From the NCBI RefSeq assembly GCF_009727055.1, contig NC_052350.1:30600283-30664282 (forward strand): 64,000 nt of DNA, given 5' to 3'. Below the pieces are notes generated by a model. It searched no databases and was not told the origin of the DNA. It saw nothing but the letters and a program-made list of their open reading frames with translations. The position numbers and the translations under genes are program-made. The stretch comes from Benincasa hispida. Taxonomy: Eukaryota; Streptophyta; Magnoliopsida; Cucurbitales; Cucurbitaceae. This document shows, in pieces, positions 21,940 through 33,290 of this stretch (position 1 is the first letter of the stretch; each line of letters starts with the position of its first letter).

Positions 21940-23929
21940 TGAAATATCCCAAATTGAAGGGAACCATGAGCGGAAGCAAGATCGTTCCAATTCCCATTTT
22001 CATTGAATGTAAGTTTTTACAATAAATAAAGAACAAGATATGCATTTACATAAATTACAGCATATTTTAACAAAAAAAAAAAAAAAAAAAAAACTTAGGG
22101 TTTCATAAAACCATACCTTTGAAGACTTTCTTCAAGAATCCCTCGAACAGAATACGAATACAACCACAATGGTTTCCTCAATATTCTCAGGCAGAGAACC
22201 TAGGAGTAGTGGGCTCGAACTATTTTGGAATGAGGGAAAATAGATGAGTGGAAAGGAGAAAATTTGTAGATCGTTCACCAACAACCCAAAACTTGCATAA
22301 CTCTTTCTGTCTTTTTCACACTAAAAAACGATGAAGATCAAGTAAGTCATTGAAGGAGACTCTCTCCTATCTATTATTAAAAAGTTCCATACATCCACTT
22401 ACATGGGTGGAGGGAAAAGAGGGGAAGGGAGTTGTAACTCCCTCTCTTATTCAAAAAAAATATTTAATATATATAAACATGATAATTAACTTATCATATG
22501 ATATATATTAAATTATTTTTTATATTAAATATAACATATAATCTATAGTTTTAATATTGTATCATATACAATATAACCTATAGTATTTTTTTCTCTCTTA
22601 TATGGCATTTAACATAAATCACATTTATATTAAATTTAATAATTATGAATCTAATTCAAATTAATAATACTTTAATCATATTCAAATATTTATTTCCTCT
22701 CACTAAAGCTATAATGTATCAAATACATTATAATAATTATATCACATATAATTAAAATAACTTAATTATATCATATATAATTAACTCCCTCTATTAATTT
22801 GAACAATTCAAATTCATTCAAAAACTAATTCTCATTTAATCCTATTGAGCTACTAAGGGGACCTCATGACCTGTAGTTTGAAGTTCCAACGGTATATAAA
22901 TAATTAATAGAACACTTTAATTAAATTATTCACCATCCGTTAATTTTTCAGACACTTCACTAAAGACTAACAGCTGCCCTCTTCACACTACAGATATATT
23001 TCTATGTCCATTGGATATAACCAATCAACAATACGATGACCCTTCACATATTGCTTCTAAGTACATCTAGGGCAAAATTACCGTTTTGCCCCTATAATTA
23101 CTTCTAACTTCTTAAGTACCACTGATCCCTCTAATGAACAATAGATCATAATCTAACTATGACTAAACTCCTCTCGGGCAAGGAGAGGGTGTGGCGCCAC
23201 ATTGTTCAAGCTCCAGAATCAACACTTAATGGAGCAATTTATATACTTACCTAAATTCGGGGAAGAAGTGAATTCCTTCTTGTGTATCTGTGTTTCCAGC
23301 TCCCCAATAATACGAATCCCTAAAATAGTAGGCTTGTTGAGTCAACGATCTAGCCACTCTCACCCATACAAATCAAAGGACCGCTCTCATAGGTAGGAAT
23401 TCACAACTCACTCAGGATTCAGGTCATGTTACCTATGGTCATCCTAGTGAAATGTAGGTTTTTATTATTAGTAGTGTTATATAATGAGACTAAACATTTT
23501 GTGGTCTAGTCTTATACAAACTCCTTTGTATAGAATATCTCGCTCATATGTCTATACATGAATGATCAGGATCATATCATTTGTAGCACTTTACAATAAT
23601 TATAACACCTACAAAACAGGCCATACTCATAGTGTCACCAGGATAAGGTACCCAACCTTATCCATCTACTATAGACCATTTAGGTTATCACTTAAACATA
23701 ATTCACCCGTATGTCTCTATATACATGTTTAAGTTACAGGATAACCTTGGATGTAAGTTTATTGGTTTGTGGTTAATGCAACTAAAATATGAATAAACTA
23801 TCATATATTTTATTAAATAGGTAGTGAGTTTGAATAAAATATCATATATTTTATTAAATAAACAATAAGTTTGTTCAATACATTTACAAACTATAGGACC
23901 CTACAAGATTTAGGGCATCAACCCCAATA
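21940..23929 (-). repeat. 5' LTR of element A
   Basis: A 1990-base minus-strand LTR: starts TATTGGGGTTGATGCCC (TG mutated to TA) and ends GGGATATTTCA. Length and order match the solo LTRs 1288-3275 and 17937-20032. A poly-A run of about 24 bases sits at 22071-22094. The flanking five bases outside are TTAGT (23930-23934). The partner duplication should lie left of the window. Confidence 0.85.
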
Positions 23930-24594
23930 TTAGTATGCTAGTAGAGTCTTAATACTGAGAAGGTTAAGATGAAAGCAAAACTCACATAAAAGAATATGGG
24001 ACTAAAGCCTAGACATCGATTGTCACGTGTCCTTAAACATAACACATGCCATAAAACTAAGAGATTGCATGGATTCACCTAAGATTTAGTTATATATAGA
24101 GAAATAGAACTAAGTGTTTAGCCTTCTAAAAGAACTTATGAAATAAGATTAAATAGAAGTTGTTCTTGGTTCATAGCCTGGTGATGTGGCCATGTATAGC
24201 TTGAGGCAGCTTCTTTGTGGGTGAAACTTGCCCTTTAAGCCATGTTTTCATATATTATTGAACTTCATTATTAGCAACCAAACCCAAAATTCACTTATTT
24301 ATTAGTTATCTTTTGGCTTGCAAAGAAAACCTTGTTTTATAAAGAATTGAGTCGTTCACTAGTCTCGTGGAAAACGATATTTAGAATACCTCAATCTACT
24401 ATGTCTTACTAATCTCGTGAGAAACGAAATTTGGAATACCCCTAATTTACTATGTGCCCTTGGGTATGGCAATTGTAATAGTCTTTAGCTTATTTTACTG
24501 TTTTGAGAACTAGCTTGAGTTTGACTTTAATTTATTGAAGTTGGTTATTACTTTATGAATTATAAGGTGAGCTTTCATTTTGTTTTCAGATAGA
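23930..24594. other. Flank of element A, no gene seen
   Basis: Unique-looking AT-rich DNA with no long open frame on either strand. Two related short stretches occur at about 24358-24400 and 24410-24450 (CTCGTGG/GAGAAACGA.ATTT.GAATACC). This is presumably the original target locus of element A. Confidence 0.5.
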
Positions 24595-25020
24595 TCAAGG
24601 GCATGCGTGGATTGACTAAAGAAAAATGTATTTTTTAAAAAAACAAATCATTTTTATTTAAACTGTTTTGATAAAAATTGTCAAAATAAATTTTCAAAGT
24701 GTTTTAAAAGATATTTTGAGCTGTTGTTGAATATTTTAATTTTTTTTTCAAATTATTTATTTTAAAAATTAAACACTTGAAAAGTTAAACCAAATGCACT
24801 CTAAGAGCTTGTTTAGATTGACTAGAGAAATAAATATTTTTTTTAAAAAAAAAAAGTCATGTTTATTTAAACTCTTTTGATAAAAACTGTTTAAAATGCA
24901 CTTTGAATGTGTTTCAAAATCTAATTTGAGTTGTCGCGAAACACATCAATTTTTTTTTGTAAATGACATATAATCAAAATTAAACACTTGAAAAGTTAAA
25001 CTTAACGCACCCTAAATTGT
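24595..25020. repeat. Tandem pair of a ~210-base dispersed repeat
   Basis: Two adjacent diverged copies (about 24595-24805 and 24806-25020). Each runs GATTGACTA.AGAAA, then TTTATTTAAACT.TTTTGATAAAAA, then a CTTTGA/GTGTTT part and ACACTTGAAAAGTTAAAC. Related single copies lie at about 40060-40250 and 42690-42870. The structure looks like a small nonautonomous repeat, but no clean terminal inverted repeat was seen. Confidence 0.6.
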
Positions 25021-25169
25021 GTCGTTAGAAGTGTTAATGCAAAGTCTTGGATTATTTTTGTTTAGTAGGTGACAATATAGGGTTGCTTGCACAAATAATA
25101 ATCAGGTCCAAAATAATAAAAGAGTAGCACAATATATAGGGATATGGCACAAAATTAGGCCCAAATATC

Positions 25170-25664
25170 ACTGGTGGCAGCTAGTGATAGCCATATTGGT
25201 AAATGACTAAAAAGCCCACGTGCAACCTGTCATTTTGCACTTCTTCTTCCGATTTTCTCAAATTGAAAGCTATCACTAATAGATGCTATTAGTGATAGCT
25301 TTCAATTTGAGAAATATTAATATAGCCTTGAAATAGTAATACTTGAACTATTAGCTTCAATTTTTTATTAGTTACCAGTGGCTATCATTGAGAAAGTTAT
25401 CAGTGGCTATCAATGATAGATATTTATAAGTAGTTATCATATTTAAAAGAACTATCAACATTCAAAGATTAACATTTAAAGCTAAGTGATAGAAGTCTAT
25501 CAATGAGAGGTCTATCAGTGACTGTCCCTAATATCTACCTAAGTCATATCACTAATATCATAAGTATCATTCATTAAATTGATATATATCTAAGTCATAT
25601 CACTAATATACGAATATCATTGATAGATTCTATCAATGATAGCTTCTATCTATTAGTGGTTATC
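25170..25664. repeat. TATCA/TGATA palindromic repeat array, left part
   Basis: Many degenerate copies of words such as TATCAATGATAG, TATCACTAATA and AGTGGCTATCA in both orientations. No gene. The array stops where a copia LTR begins (25665). A similar array resumes after 32490, so the LTR block seems to have split one array. Confidence 0.75.
25254..25314. repeat. Perfect 29-base inverted repeat (hairpin)
   Basis: The arms 25254-25282 and 25286-25314 are exact reverse complements around the spacer ATG. Each arm combines CTCAAATTGAAAGC with TATCACTAATAG. It could fold as a cruciform or RNA hairpin; no evidence of expression is visible. Confidence 0.92.
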
Positions 25665-27213
25665 TGTTAGGACCTTAGTGTTGAGATTGGTGTCATAAAT
25701 CTCTTGTATTCTCATAGTTTGTAAATATTGTATAAACAAATTGTTATTAATAAAATAATTTTTATTTTATGAGCATACACTTAATCCAATAAACTAAAAT
25801 CCTAAGTTATTTTATGTAATTTAAACAAGTATGCAGAGACATACAAGTGATTGTTTAAATAATAACCTAAACCGTTTATAGTAGATGGATAAGGTTGGGT
25901 ATCTTATTCTGGTGACACTACGGATATGACCCACTTTGTAGATGTTATGAGTGTTATAAAGTGCTACAAATGATCTGATCCTGGTCAATCATGTAGAGAT
26001 ATATGAACATGAGTATCCTATACAAAGAGTTTGCATAATACCGAACCACGAAATGATTAGTCTTATTATATAACATCGTTAATAGTAGAGACTTACATTT
26101 CACCAGGATGACCATAGGTGACAGACCTGAATCCTAAGTGAGTTTTGTACTCTTGCATATAAATGTGGTCCTTTGATTTGTATGGGTGAGAGTGGCCAGA
26201 TTGCCAACTCAATGTGCCTACCATTTTAAGGATTCGTTTGATTGGGGAGCTGGGAACACAGCTACACAAGAAAGAATTCACTCCTTCCTTAATGTTAGGG
26301 TAAGTAAATAAATTGCTCTCTTAAGGCTTGATTCTGGGGCTTGAACAATGTGGCCACATCCTTTCATGGCCCGAGAAGGATTTGGTCATAGTTGGACTAT
26401 GACTTATTGTTCATTAGAGGGGTCAATGGTACTTAAGAAGTTAGATGTAACTACAAGGGAAAAGCGATAATTTTAGTCGAGCTATACTTACGAGCAATTG
26501 GTGAAGGGTCATCGCACTGTTGACCGGTTATATCCAATGGACACAGAAATATATCTGTAATGTAAAGAGTGTAGTTGTCGGTCTTTAGTGGAGTGACTGA
26601 CAGTTAACGGATGTTGGGTAATTTAATTAAAGAGTTTAATTATGTCATACTCCGCCCCGAGCCCGCACTCATGAGCCCGAGGAGAGGCGTGAGTGACCGC
26701 AGATACCATCCTTTTATGATACCTACTATCCAACTGAACCTCTTTACTACACTCAATAAACTTTAAGTAAAGGAGATAACGGCAACTAATTAAGTAGGCC
26801 CATTTTATTACAACGATGTAATGCTTATACAACTTAAAAACTTAACTACAAAGTTTACAACAACAACTGTAAAAACCTCCGAAAGTGTAACTGTGGCTTG
26901 TGACAGACCTTGACCTTAGCAGCACCCTGGAACTCCTCACTTTTCGCTACCTGGGAAGAAAACATGAAATAAAAGAATGAGCTTCACAAAGCTCAGTGAG
27001 TGGTAAGCAACTTCTAAGTCTATTTCAACTCATAAATAACAAGCATATCATAAATATGAGATTACATTCAAACCTCGGCCTCGAATGAGTCTGTTCTCAA
27101 CTCTATCTACACGCACGGTAGATAACTAAACTGATAACTAATCATGAACGCTTACTCTAATGCGTTTCCTTTTGTTCCCAATGTCCCCTATGTGCACATA
27201 GCTCCCCGCTCAT

Positions 27214-27372
27214 GGGCTCAGAAGCTAGGCCCATCGGCTCTCTGACCATCCCATACGAGGATCCTCTCACAGGCTCAGGAACTAGACCTCTCGGTCCCCT
27301 AACCATCCCGTGAGGTTTTGCTGTCGGGCTCAGGAACTAGGTCTATTGGCCCCCTGAACATCCCGATCACGT
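27214..27372. repeat. Three tandem copies of a ~56-base unit
   Basis: Copies start at about 27214, 27271 and 27326. Each has GGCTCAG.A.CTAG followed by CCCTGA/TAACCATCCC-type text. They lie in the gypsy-type LTR, and correspond in position to the looser repeats at 11530-11600 in its relative. Confidence 0.8.
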
Positions 27373-28043
27373 AATCTCATTCTCATGTTAGATACTCATT
27401 CATAACACAAGCATATACAATTTACTCTAAAAGATATGCTTTAAGACTTAAAGGAAACTACCATAGGAATCTTCCTCTTAGAAGTTCCTTGATCTTCTCG
27501 GGCTCCTTTTTTGAACCCTAAATTCCAGATTCAAATTAAAGCTCAGATTACTTATAGTTATAGGCTTTATCTCGAGCTACTTCCTTCTACAAATATGCTC
27601 AAAAATGTTTCAGGAAGCTTACCTCAAAATCTTAGCTCAGAATGCCTCATGATTTGGCCGAAATCTTCAAAACATCAAGACTGGCCCAAGTTTACCCGAC
27701 AGCTCGACCATTCTGTCCTTTTGTCATTAACCAGCCTGATTCCTTGGAGCTTCTTCTCCGGCTCCCTACCCTGAAAACTAGACTCTTTCAGATTTCAGGT
27801 AGCTTTAGAATCACTCCAAACGCAGGGGTATTCTGGGAGAACTCTTCGTCCCAAGTTGATGCTTCTTCTAGACCTTTCTGTCTGACAACATCTTCCCCTC
27901 TTGGAACCTCTTGACCAACGCATGGTCTTACTACCAACGCATGCATTCTTCATCAACGTGTAATCTCCTCCCACTTAGCCTTCATACACTCTTATTTATG
28001 TCCTTTGAAAAGAATTTGAGTTCTCATCTGAAGTCCTTGTCCC

Positions 28044-28051
28044 TATTTATA
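28044..28051 (-). promoter_or_regulatory. TATA box of the second gypsy-type LTR
   Basis: The minus strand reads TATAAATA, within CGCCTATAAATAGGGAC. It is at the equivalent place to 10697-10704. Confidence 0.65.
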
Positions 28052-28483
28052 GGCGTCCAAGATTTCTCTAAGGCCGACACCTTCTACTTGGCCGCATGTC
28101 TAAGTGTCCTTTCCTTACACTATTAACGCAACCTTGCGTCATCGCGATCCAAGGTGTCTTGCTCCCCTTTTACCAATGCATAGCCCTCAATTTTGCATGT
28201 CTTCTTATGCATCCACCTTATTTTCTTAAGGCGTAAGGTTTCTTTCTAACAAGTCACATGTCCGGATGACGACCTTGAATGCATCCATCCATCTCATATG
28301 CTCTCATCCAACGTCATATGCGTCCATCCATATTCATATGTGTTCATCCTATCTTACCTTGTGCCCTTGTGGTGTCTTTAAATCTCAATATGACACCCTT
28401 CAAGCCATTGTCGCCTAGCACCTTTCCCCATATGCAACCTACTAACCTCGATTGCACCATTTCCAATTAACGCAACCTTACCT

Positions 28484-28521
28484 CTGTCTCTTATACACAT
28501 CTAGATGTGTATAAGAGACAG
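28484..28521. other. Nextera mate-pair junction adapter (assembly contaminant)
   Basis: 28484-28502 is CTGTCTCTTATACACATCT and 28503-28521 is its exact reverse complement. These are the two 19-base Tn5 mosaic ends in the head-to-head arrangement used as the mate-pair circularisation junction. The match is perfect over all 38 bases, while the surrounding LTR is old and diverged. It is therefore a library artefact, and the two flanks may not be adjacent in the genome. It also creates the artificial peptide start MCIRDR in an open frame at 28505-28801. Confidence 0.97.
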
Positions 28522-29010
28522 GACTTACGCAACTTGGTCACATATGCTAGATACTCGCAAGGCTCATCCTTGGCCGCATACCCTCTACCGCATGGCTTAC
28601 CCTTGCCCTATGCGCTCAACTAGGATTATGACCAACCCTCTTCCACCGCGTACTATTTGCTCAAGCCCTGTCTTATGCGTCCACATGCCTCGGATGTCCT
28701 TGGTACATAGCACATCACCAACGCATAACAACCTTTGGGTCGACTTGGTTCTTAACTCAACACCTCATGGTATAGCTCACCATCGCCTAGGCTCTTGCTA
28801 ACGCATCTCTTATGACCAATGCATGTATGTCCTTGTTGTTTGTCAACGTCCATAATCTCTTGCTCAAGACCAACGCAACCAATCCTCATAAACCTTATTA
28901 CCGCAAGCCTTAGCAATGCAAAGACAATTCACCATGCGTTCACCATGGCTTGTCTCCTCGCCTAACTCATCCTTTAGCAAGGCCGCTACATAGCACCATC
29001 ACATAGTGTT

Positions 29011-29162
29011 GCCGCATACCATCGTGTAACATCGCCGCATCCATCGCATAGTATCACCACATACCATCGTGTAGCATCGCCGTATACCATCTCATAGCAT
29101 CGTCGCATACCATCGCGTAGCATGGCCGCATGCCATCGCATAGCATCGCCGCATACACGATC
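29011..29162. repeat. 23-base minisatellite in gypsy-type LTR
   Basis: Six full copies and one partial copy of a unit like GCCGCATACCATCGTGTAGC plus ATC, with 22-23-base spacing. A shorter version of the same words is present at about 9990-10040 in the other LTR (CTATGCGGC.ACACTATGCGATGG), so the array expanded in this copy or shrank in the other. Confidence 0.85.
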
Positions 29163-30179
29163 AACCTGTGCACGCATCTCCAGTGCCTTGCGCCTATGTC
29201 TGCACAACTTGAGGCTACCGCATGCTCTACTAACCTCTCAAGCATAGGCTACCGCATGCTTGTCCCCGCATAACCTTTCCTCTCGGCCATACTTCAGCCT
29301 CTTTCAATACCCAAATAACCTCTCAAAGGTTCATGGCCAACGCATGGCACCACACCAACACTTAGCATAAGGCCAACTCATTGTCTAGTACTTAAGCCAT
29401 TTCTGCCTTGGCTTCCAATGCATAGTTCTATTTTGATTCATACTTAACCAAATTTTCACCAGCTAAAGCTTATTTCAAAGCTACTTAACAATCTATTTAA
29501 ACACTTAGAAATTTCCTTCACTTCAACATAGGATTTAACTTTCACTTAGTTAATCCCTTTTATTTCCTGCTTAAGTAGGAAAAATGGAAATCTAGGTTTC
29601 ACATTTATTATCCAAGTAACATTGGAGCTTCAATCTATAGTCCATAAGGTCCCCTCTGTAGCTCAACAGGGATGTATTGAGAATTAAGTTTTGGATTAAT
29701 TTGAATGGTTCAAGTTAATTGAGGGAATTAATTATATGTGATATAATTAATATAATGTATTTGATACATTATAATATAAAGTATTTTGAGAGGAATTAAA
29801 TATTTGAATATGATTCAAATATTAGTTATATGGATGAGATTCATATAATTGAATTGAGTAGAAATATAATTTATATTAAATGCCATGTAATGTTGAGAGA
29901 AAATACAAACTATAGGTTATATTGTATTTGATACAATATTAGGTTATATGTTATATTTGATATAAGTTAATTAAATGAGAGAGTTATCAGAATAACTCCC
30001 TTTCTGCTTTTCCTGTCCCTCACATGATGGGGTTAAGAGGTTATGTGAGGTTTTGTCTCACATTTGGTTTTCTCTCTTTCAAGAAAATTACAGAGAAGAA
30101 AAAATCTCTCCTTTTTCTTCCTCTCGATCCCTTTCCCTCTACCAAAAAGTAGCAGAGCCCACACCTCTTACGAATTCTC

Positions 30180-32467
30180 TGTTGGGGTTGATGCCCTAAA
30201 TCTCATAGGGTCCTATAGTTTGTAAACCTTGTATGAACAAACTTGTATGTGATTAATAATATTTGATATTTTATTCACTTTTTCAATGAAATATGTGATA
30301 TTTTAGTTGCATTAGTCACAAACCAATAAACTAACATTCAAGGTTATCGTTGTAACTTAAACTTGTATGTGGAGACATACAGGTGGATCATGTTTAAGTG
30401 ATAACTTAAATGGTCTGTAATATATGGATAAGGTTGGTACCTTATCCTGATAACACTACGAGTATGACCCGCTTTGTAAATGTTACAAATGTTGTAAAGT
30501 ACTACAAATGATCTAATCCTGATCATTCATATATTAGACATGCGAACAGGGATATTCTATATAAAGGAGTTGGTATAAGACCGAACCACGTAATGCTTAG
30601 TCTCATTATATAACACTGTTCATAATAGAGACTTTCATTTCACTAAAATGACCATAGGTAACATGACCTTAATCCTGAATGAGTTGTAAACTCCTACCTA
30701 TGAGGACGATCCTTTAATTTGTATGGGTGAGAGTGGCTAGATCGCCGACTCAATAAATCTACCATTTTGGGAATTCGTCTAATTGGGAAGTTGGGAACTC
30801 AGCTACACAAGATGGAACTCACTCCTTCCTCGGAGCAGAGGTAAGTAGATAAATTGCTCTCTTAAGGGTTGATTCGGGGTCTTGAACAATGTGGTGTCGC
30901 ACCCTCTCCTGGCCCAAGAGGGGTTTAGTCTTAGTGGGACTATGATTTATTGTTTATTAAAAGGATCAGTGGTACTTAAAGAGTTAGAGGTAACTACAAG
31001 GGCAAAACAGTAATTTGGCCCAGCGGTACTTACGAGCAATTTGTGAAGGGTCATCATACTATTGATTGATTATATTCAATGGACACAGAAATATATCTGT
31101 AGTGTGAAGAGTGTAATTGTTGGTATTTAATGGAGTGTCCGACAGTTAACGAATAGTTGATAATGTAATTAAAGAGTTTAATTAATTATTCACGTACCAT
31201 TAGAGCTTCAAGCTATAGGTCCATAAGGTCCCCTTGGTAGCACAAAAGGATTTAGCTGAGAATCAGTTTTTAGGTTAATTTGAAATGTTCAAATTAATAA
31301 GAGAGAATTTAATTATATATGATATAATTAAATTGATTCAATTATATATGATATAATTGATGTAATGTATCTGATACATTATAGTTTAATTGGAGGAATG
31401 AATATTTGAATGTGATTCAAATATATTTTCTATGAATGAGATTCATAGTTGTTAAATTTAATATAAATATGATTTATATTAAATGTCATAAAATAGAGAA
31501 AAAAAATTATAGTTTATATTGTATATGATGCAATTTTAAAACTATAGGTTATAAATATAATATGATAAGTTGGTTATCATATTTATTTATATTATTAATT
31601 ATTTGGATAATTAATCCCCTTTTTCTCTCTAACCACCTTAGTGGGAGGTTAGTTAATTTTTATGGAAAAATATAATAAATAAAATATGATTTTACTTTTC
31701 CATAACATAGTAGTTACACGACTTGTGAGATTCTACACGATGAAAGCAGAGACTATACAATAGGTTCATTCTCTAAACAATTAAAGCAATTCTTATACGA
31801 TAGTGCGTTCTTCTTCAATCATCTTCCTCCTCCAAACTCACAAACTCCCTCCTAACCAGAATAGTCAGAGCCCACCACTCCTGGGTTCTCACCCTGAGAA
31901 TGCCGAGGATACCAAGTGGTAGTGTCTTCACCTTTTGGTTCATTTTTGTTGTTGTTTAAGGAGTTCGTGACTGTTCGAGGAGTTCGTGAAAGTTCGAGGG
32001 ATTTATTTGAAAAAGTGTTCTTCAAAGGTATAATCTCTGAACTTAATTTCTAGTTTAAAGACATGTTGTTATTTTTGTTAAGATGCATAATCTGTATGTT
32101 TGTTGTAATAGTTTGTTTTCAATCTAACTAGAATTTGGACGATCCGCCTTCGCTCATGGATCTCCTTGTAAACGAGTTCCTTCATTCTCATTCCCTAAGA
32201 AGAATACATGAGATTCCTTTTTTGTGGTGGTGTCTTCATTTGGAGAATGAAGGGTTCGTGATCCGGATAGAGGAAATTACGCAAAGAAGGTGTTCATCAA
32301 GGGTAAGTTGGAATTTCTTCCCAATTCTTCTCCTCCCATAGCATGATGTAAATTTCTTGTGTTATTGCATAACTTTTGTTTCTGTTCTGTAATTCAAAAT
32401 TCTGTGAAAACAAAAATTGGGATCGATCCTCATGTTTCCGCATAGGGACCTTCATCGGTTCCCTTCA
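30180..32467 (+). mobile_element. Complete plus-strand copia LTR (2288 bases)
   Basis: Begins TGTTGGGGTTGATGCCC and ends CGGTTCCCTTCA. The order of blocks matches element A's LTR: GGTACCTTATCCTGATAAC, GAGTGGCTAGATCGCC, TAGAGCTTCAAGCTATAGG and a GAGAATGCCGAGG part. No primer-binding site follows it and no internal region is present, so it is a solo or recombinant LTR. Flanks TTCTC and CTTAG do not match. It directly follows the truncated LTR on its left, in the same direction. Confidence 0.82.
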
Positions 32468-32489
32468 CTTAGTTCTTCCGCCCCGTGAC

Positions 32490-33290
32490 ACTACCACTAA
32501 TAGCTTCTATGAGTGGTTATCACTGATAGATTTTAGTAGTGGCTATCAATGATAGACTTTCATAAAGTGGAACCGACTTTTATATCATTAATATCATCGA
32601 TATATGGATATCACGTAAATTCTATCACTAATATCACTTATATCATGGTGATTGGTTATAGCTTCTACCATTGATGACATGTTATCAGAGATAACTTCTG
32701 TCATTTATTTTTATCGTCAAATAACATGCTATCGTCGATAGCTACTATCACTAATAACATGCTATTAGTGATAACTTCTAGACATCCTACTTACACTTTA
32801 GTTTGAGAATCAACCTTATTAATTAAATTCACTAAGTTGACTATCAATGATAGACTTTTATAAGTGGCTATTAACTGTGAAAGAAAATCATCAAAGATTG
32901 AGCTATCAACGACAAAAAATGTTAGTAGTTTTCACTAATTTACTTTCATTAGTGACTATCAATTTTGAAAGATTAACACTCAAAGTTATCAATGGCTTTT
33001 ATTGAGAAACTTTATCTTGATTATCAATAATAGACGTTTATCACTAATAGACTTCTATAATTGATATCTACCTAAGTTCGGTATCTATATATGAATATGA
33101 CTGATATCTATCTAAGTTCTATCATTAATATTACTGATACTTGATATTACCGATACACAAATATTACGATATCTACCTAAGTTATATCATTGATTCATGT
33201 AGTTTGTTAGTGATAGGAACCCTATCACTGATGGACTAAGTCTATTACTGATATCATAGCCTATAAATGATAGAAGTTTATTACTGTTAA
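32490..33290. repeat. TATCA/TGATA palindromic repeat array, right part
   Basis: Dense degenerate copies of ATCACTGATAG, TATCAATGATAGAC and TTATCACTAATAG in both orientations. It is the likely continuation of 25170-25664. No gene or tRNA-like structure seen. Confidence 0.75.

Larger units (their letters stand above)
1..23929 (-). mobile_element. Copia element A, outer host element, open at left edge
   Basis: This is an old Ty1/copia retrotransposon on the minus strand, reassembled from pieces. In its own 5' to 3' order they are: 5' LTR (21940-23929), primer-binding site, long noncoding leader (20033-21921 plus 17577-17936), partial gag (16971-17576), integrase (3281-3684 plus 963-1282) and reverse transcriptase (1-960). 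The RNase H end and 3' LTR would lie left of the window. Between the pieces sit two solo LTRs with perfect 5-base target duplications and a whole second element (B). Gag's zinc knuckle, protease and the GAG-pre-integrase part are missing between 16971 and 3684, apparently lost in a deletion that also trimmed B. Assigning the left and right pieces to one element is inference: they share strand, order and family, and the two solo-LTR joins heal cleanly. Confidence 0.7.
26643..29603 (-). mobile_element. Gypsy-type solo LTR nested in a copia LTR
   Basis: A 2961-base minus-strand unit beginning TGTGAAACC and ending GGAGTATGACA. It is the inverted homologue of 9650-12353, with the same TATA box and the same AACGCA/ATGCG-rich body. 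It lies between the GAGTTTAATTA and CAAGTAACATTGG parts of a copia LTR. Immediate flanks are AATTA and TTTAT, so a target duplication is unclear. Short frames inside (for example 27511-27914, 28279-28801, 28986-29245) have no domain. One of them is created by an adapter sequence at 28484-28521, so the unit may be misassembled there. Confidence 0.75.
25665..30179 (+). mobile_element. Plus-strand copia LTR, split and 3' truncated
   Basis: Starts TGTTAGGACC at 25665 and follows the family order (GGTGACACTACGGATATGACCCA, the AGAGTGGCCAGATTGCC region, GTTAACGGATGTTGGG). It is interrupted at 26643 by a gypsy-type LTR and resumes at 29604 with TCCAAGTAACATTGGAGCTTC. It ends abruptly at about 30179 (ACGAATTCTC), where the next LTR starts, so its own last 300-400 bases are missing. 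Copia sequence in this entry is 25665-26642 plus 29604-30179. Confidence 0.8.

Noticed and set aside
28505..28801. 98-codon open frame beginning MCIRDR
   Set aside because: Its start lies in the Nextera adapter, and the rest is gypsy-type LTR sequence without any domain.
28986..29245. Repetitive open frames and regular 23-base units that could suggest a CRISPR-like array
   Set aside because: Units are contiguous with no spacers and lie inside a plant LTR; this is a minisatellite and the frames follow from its period.
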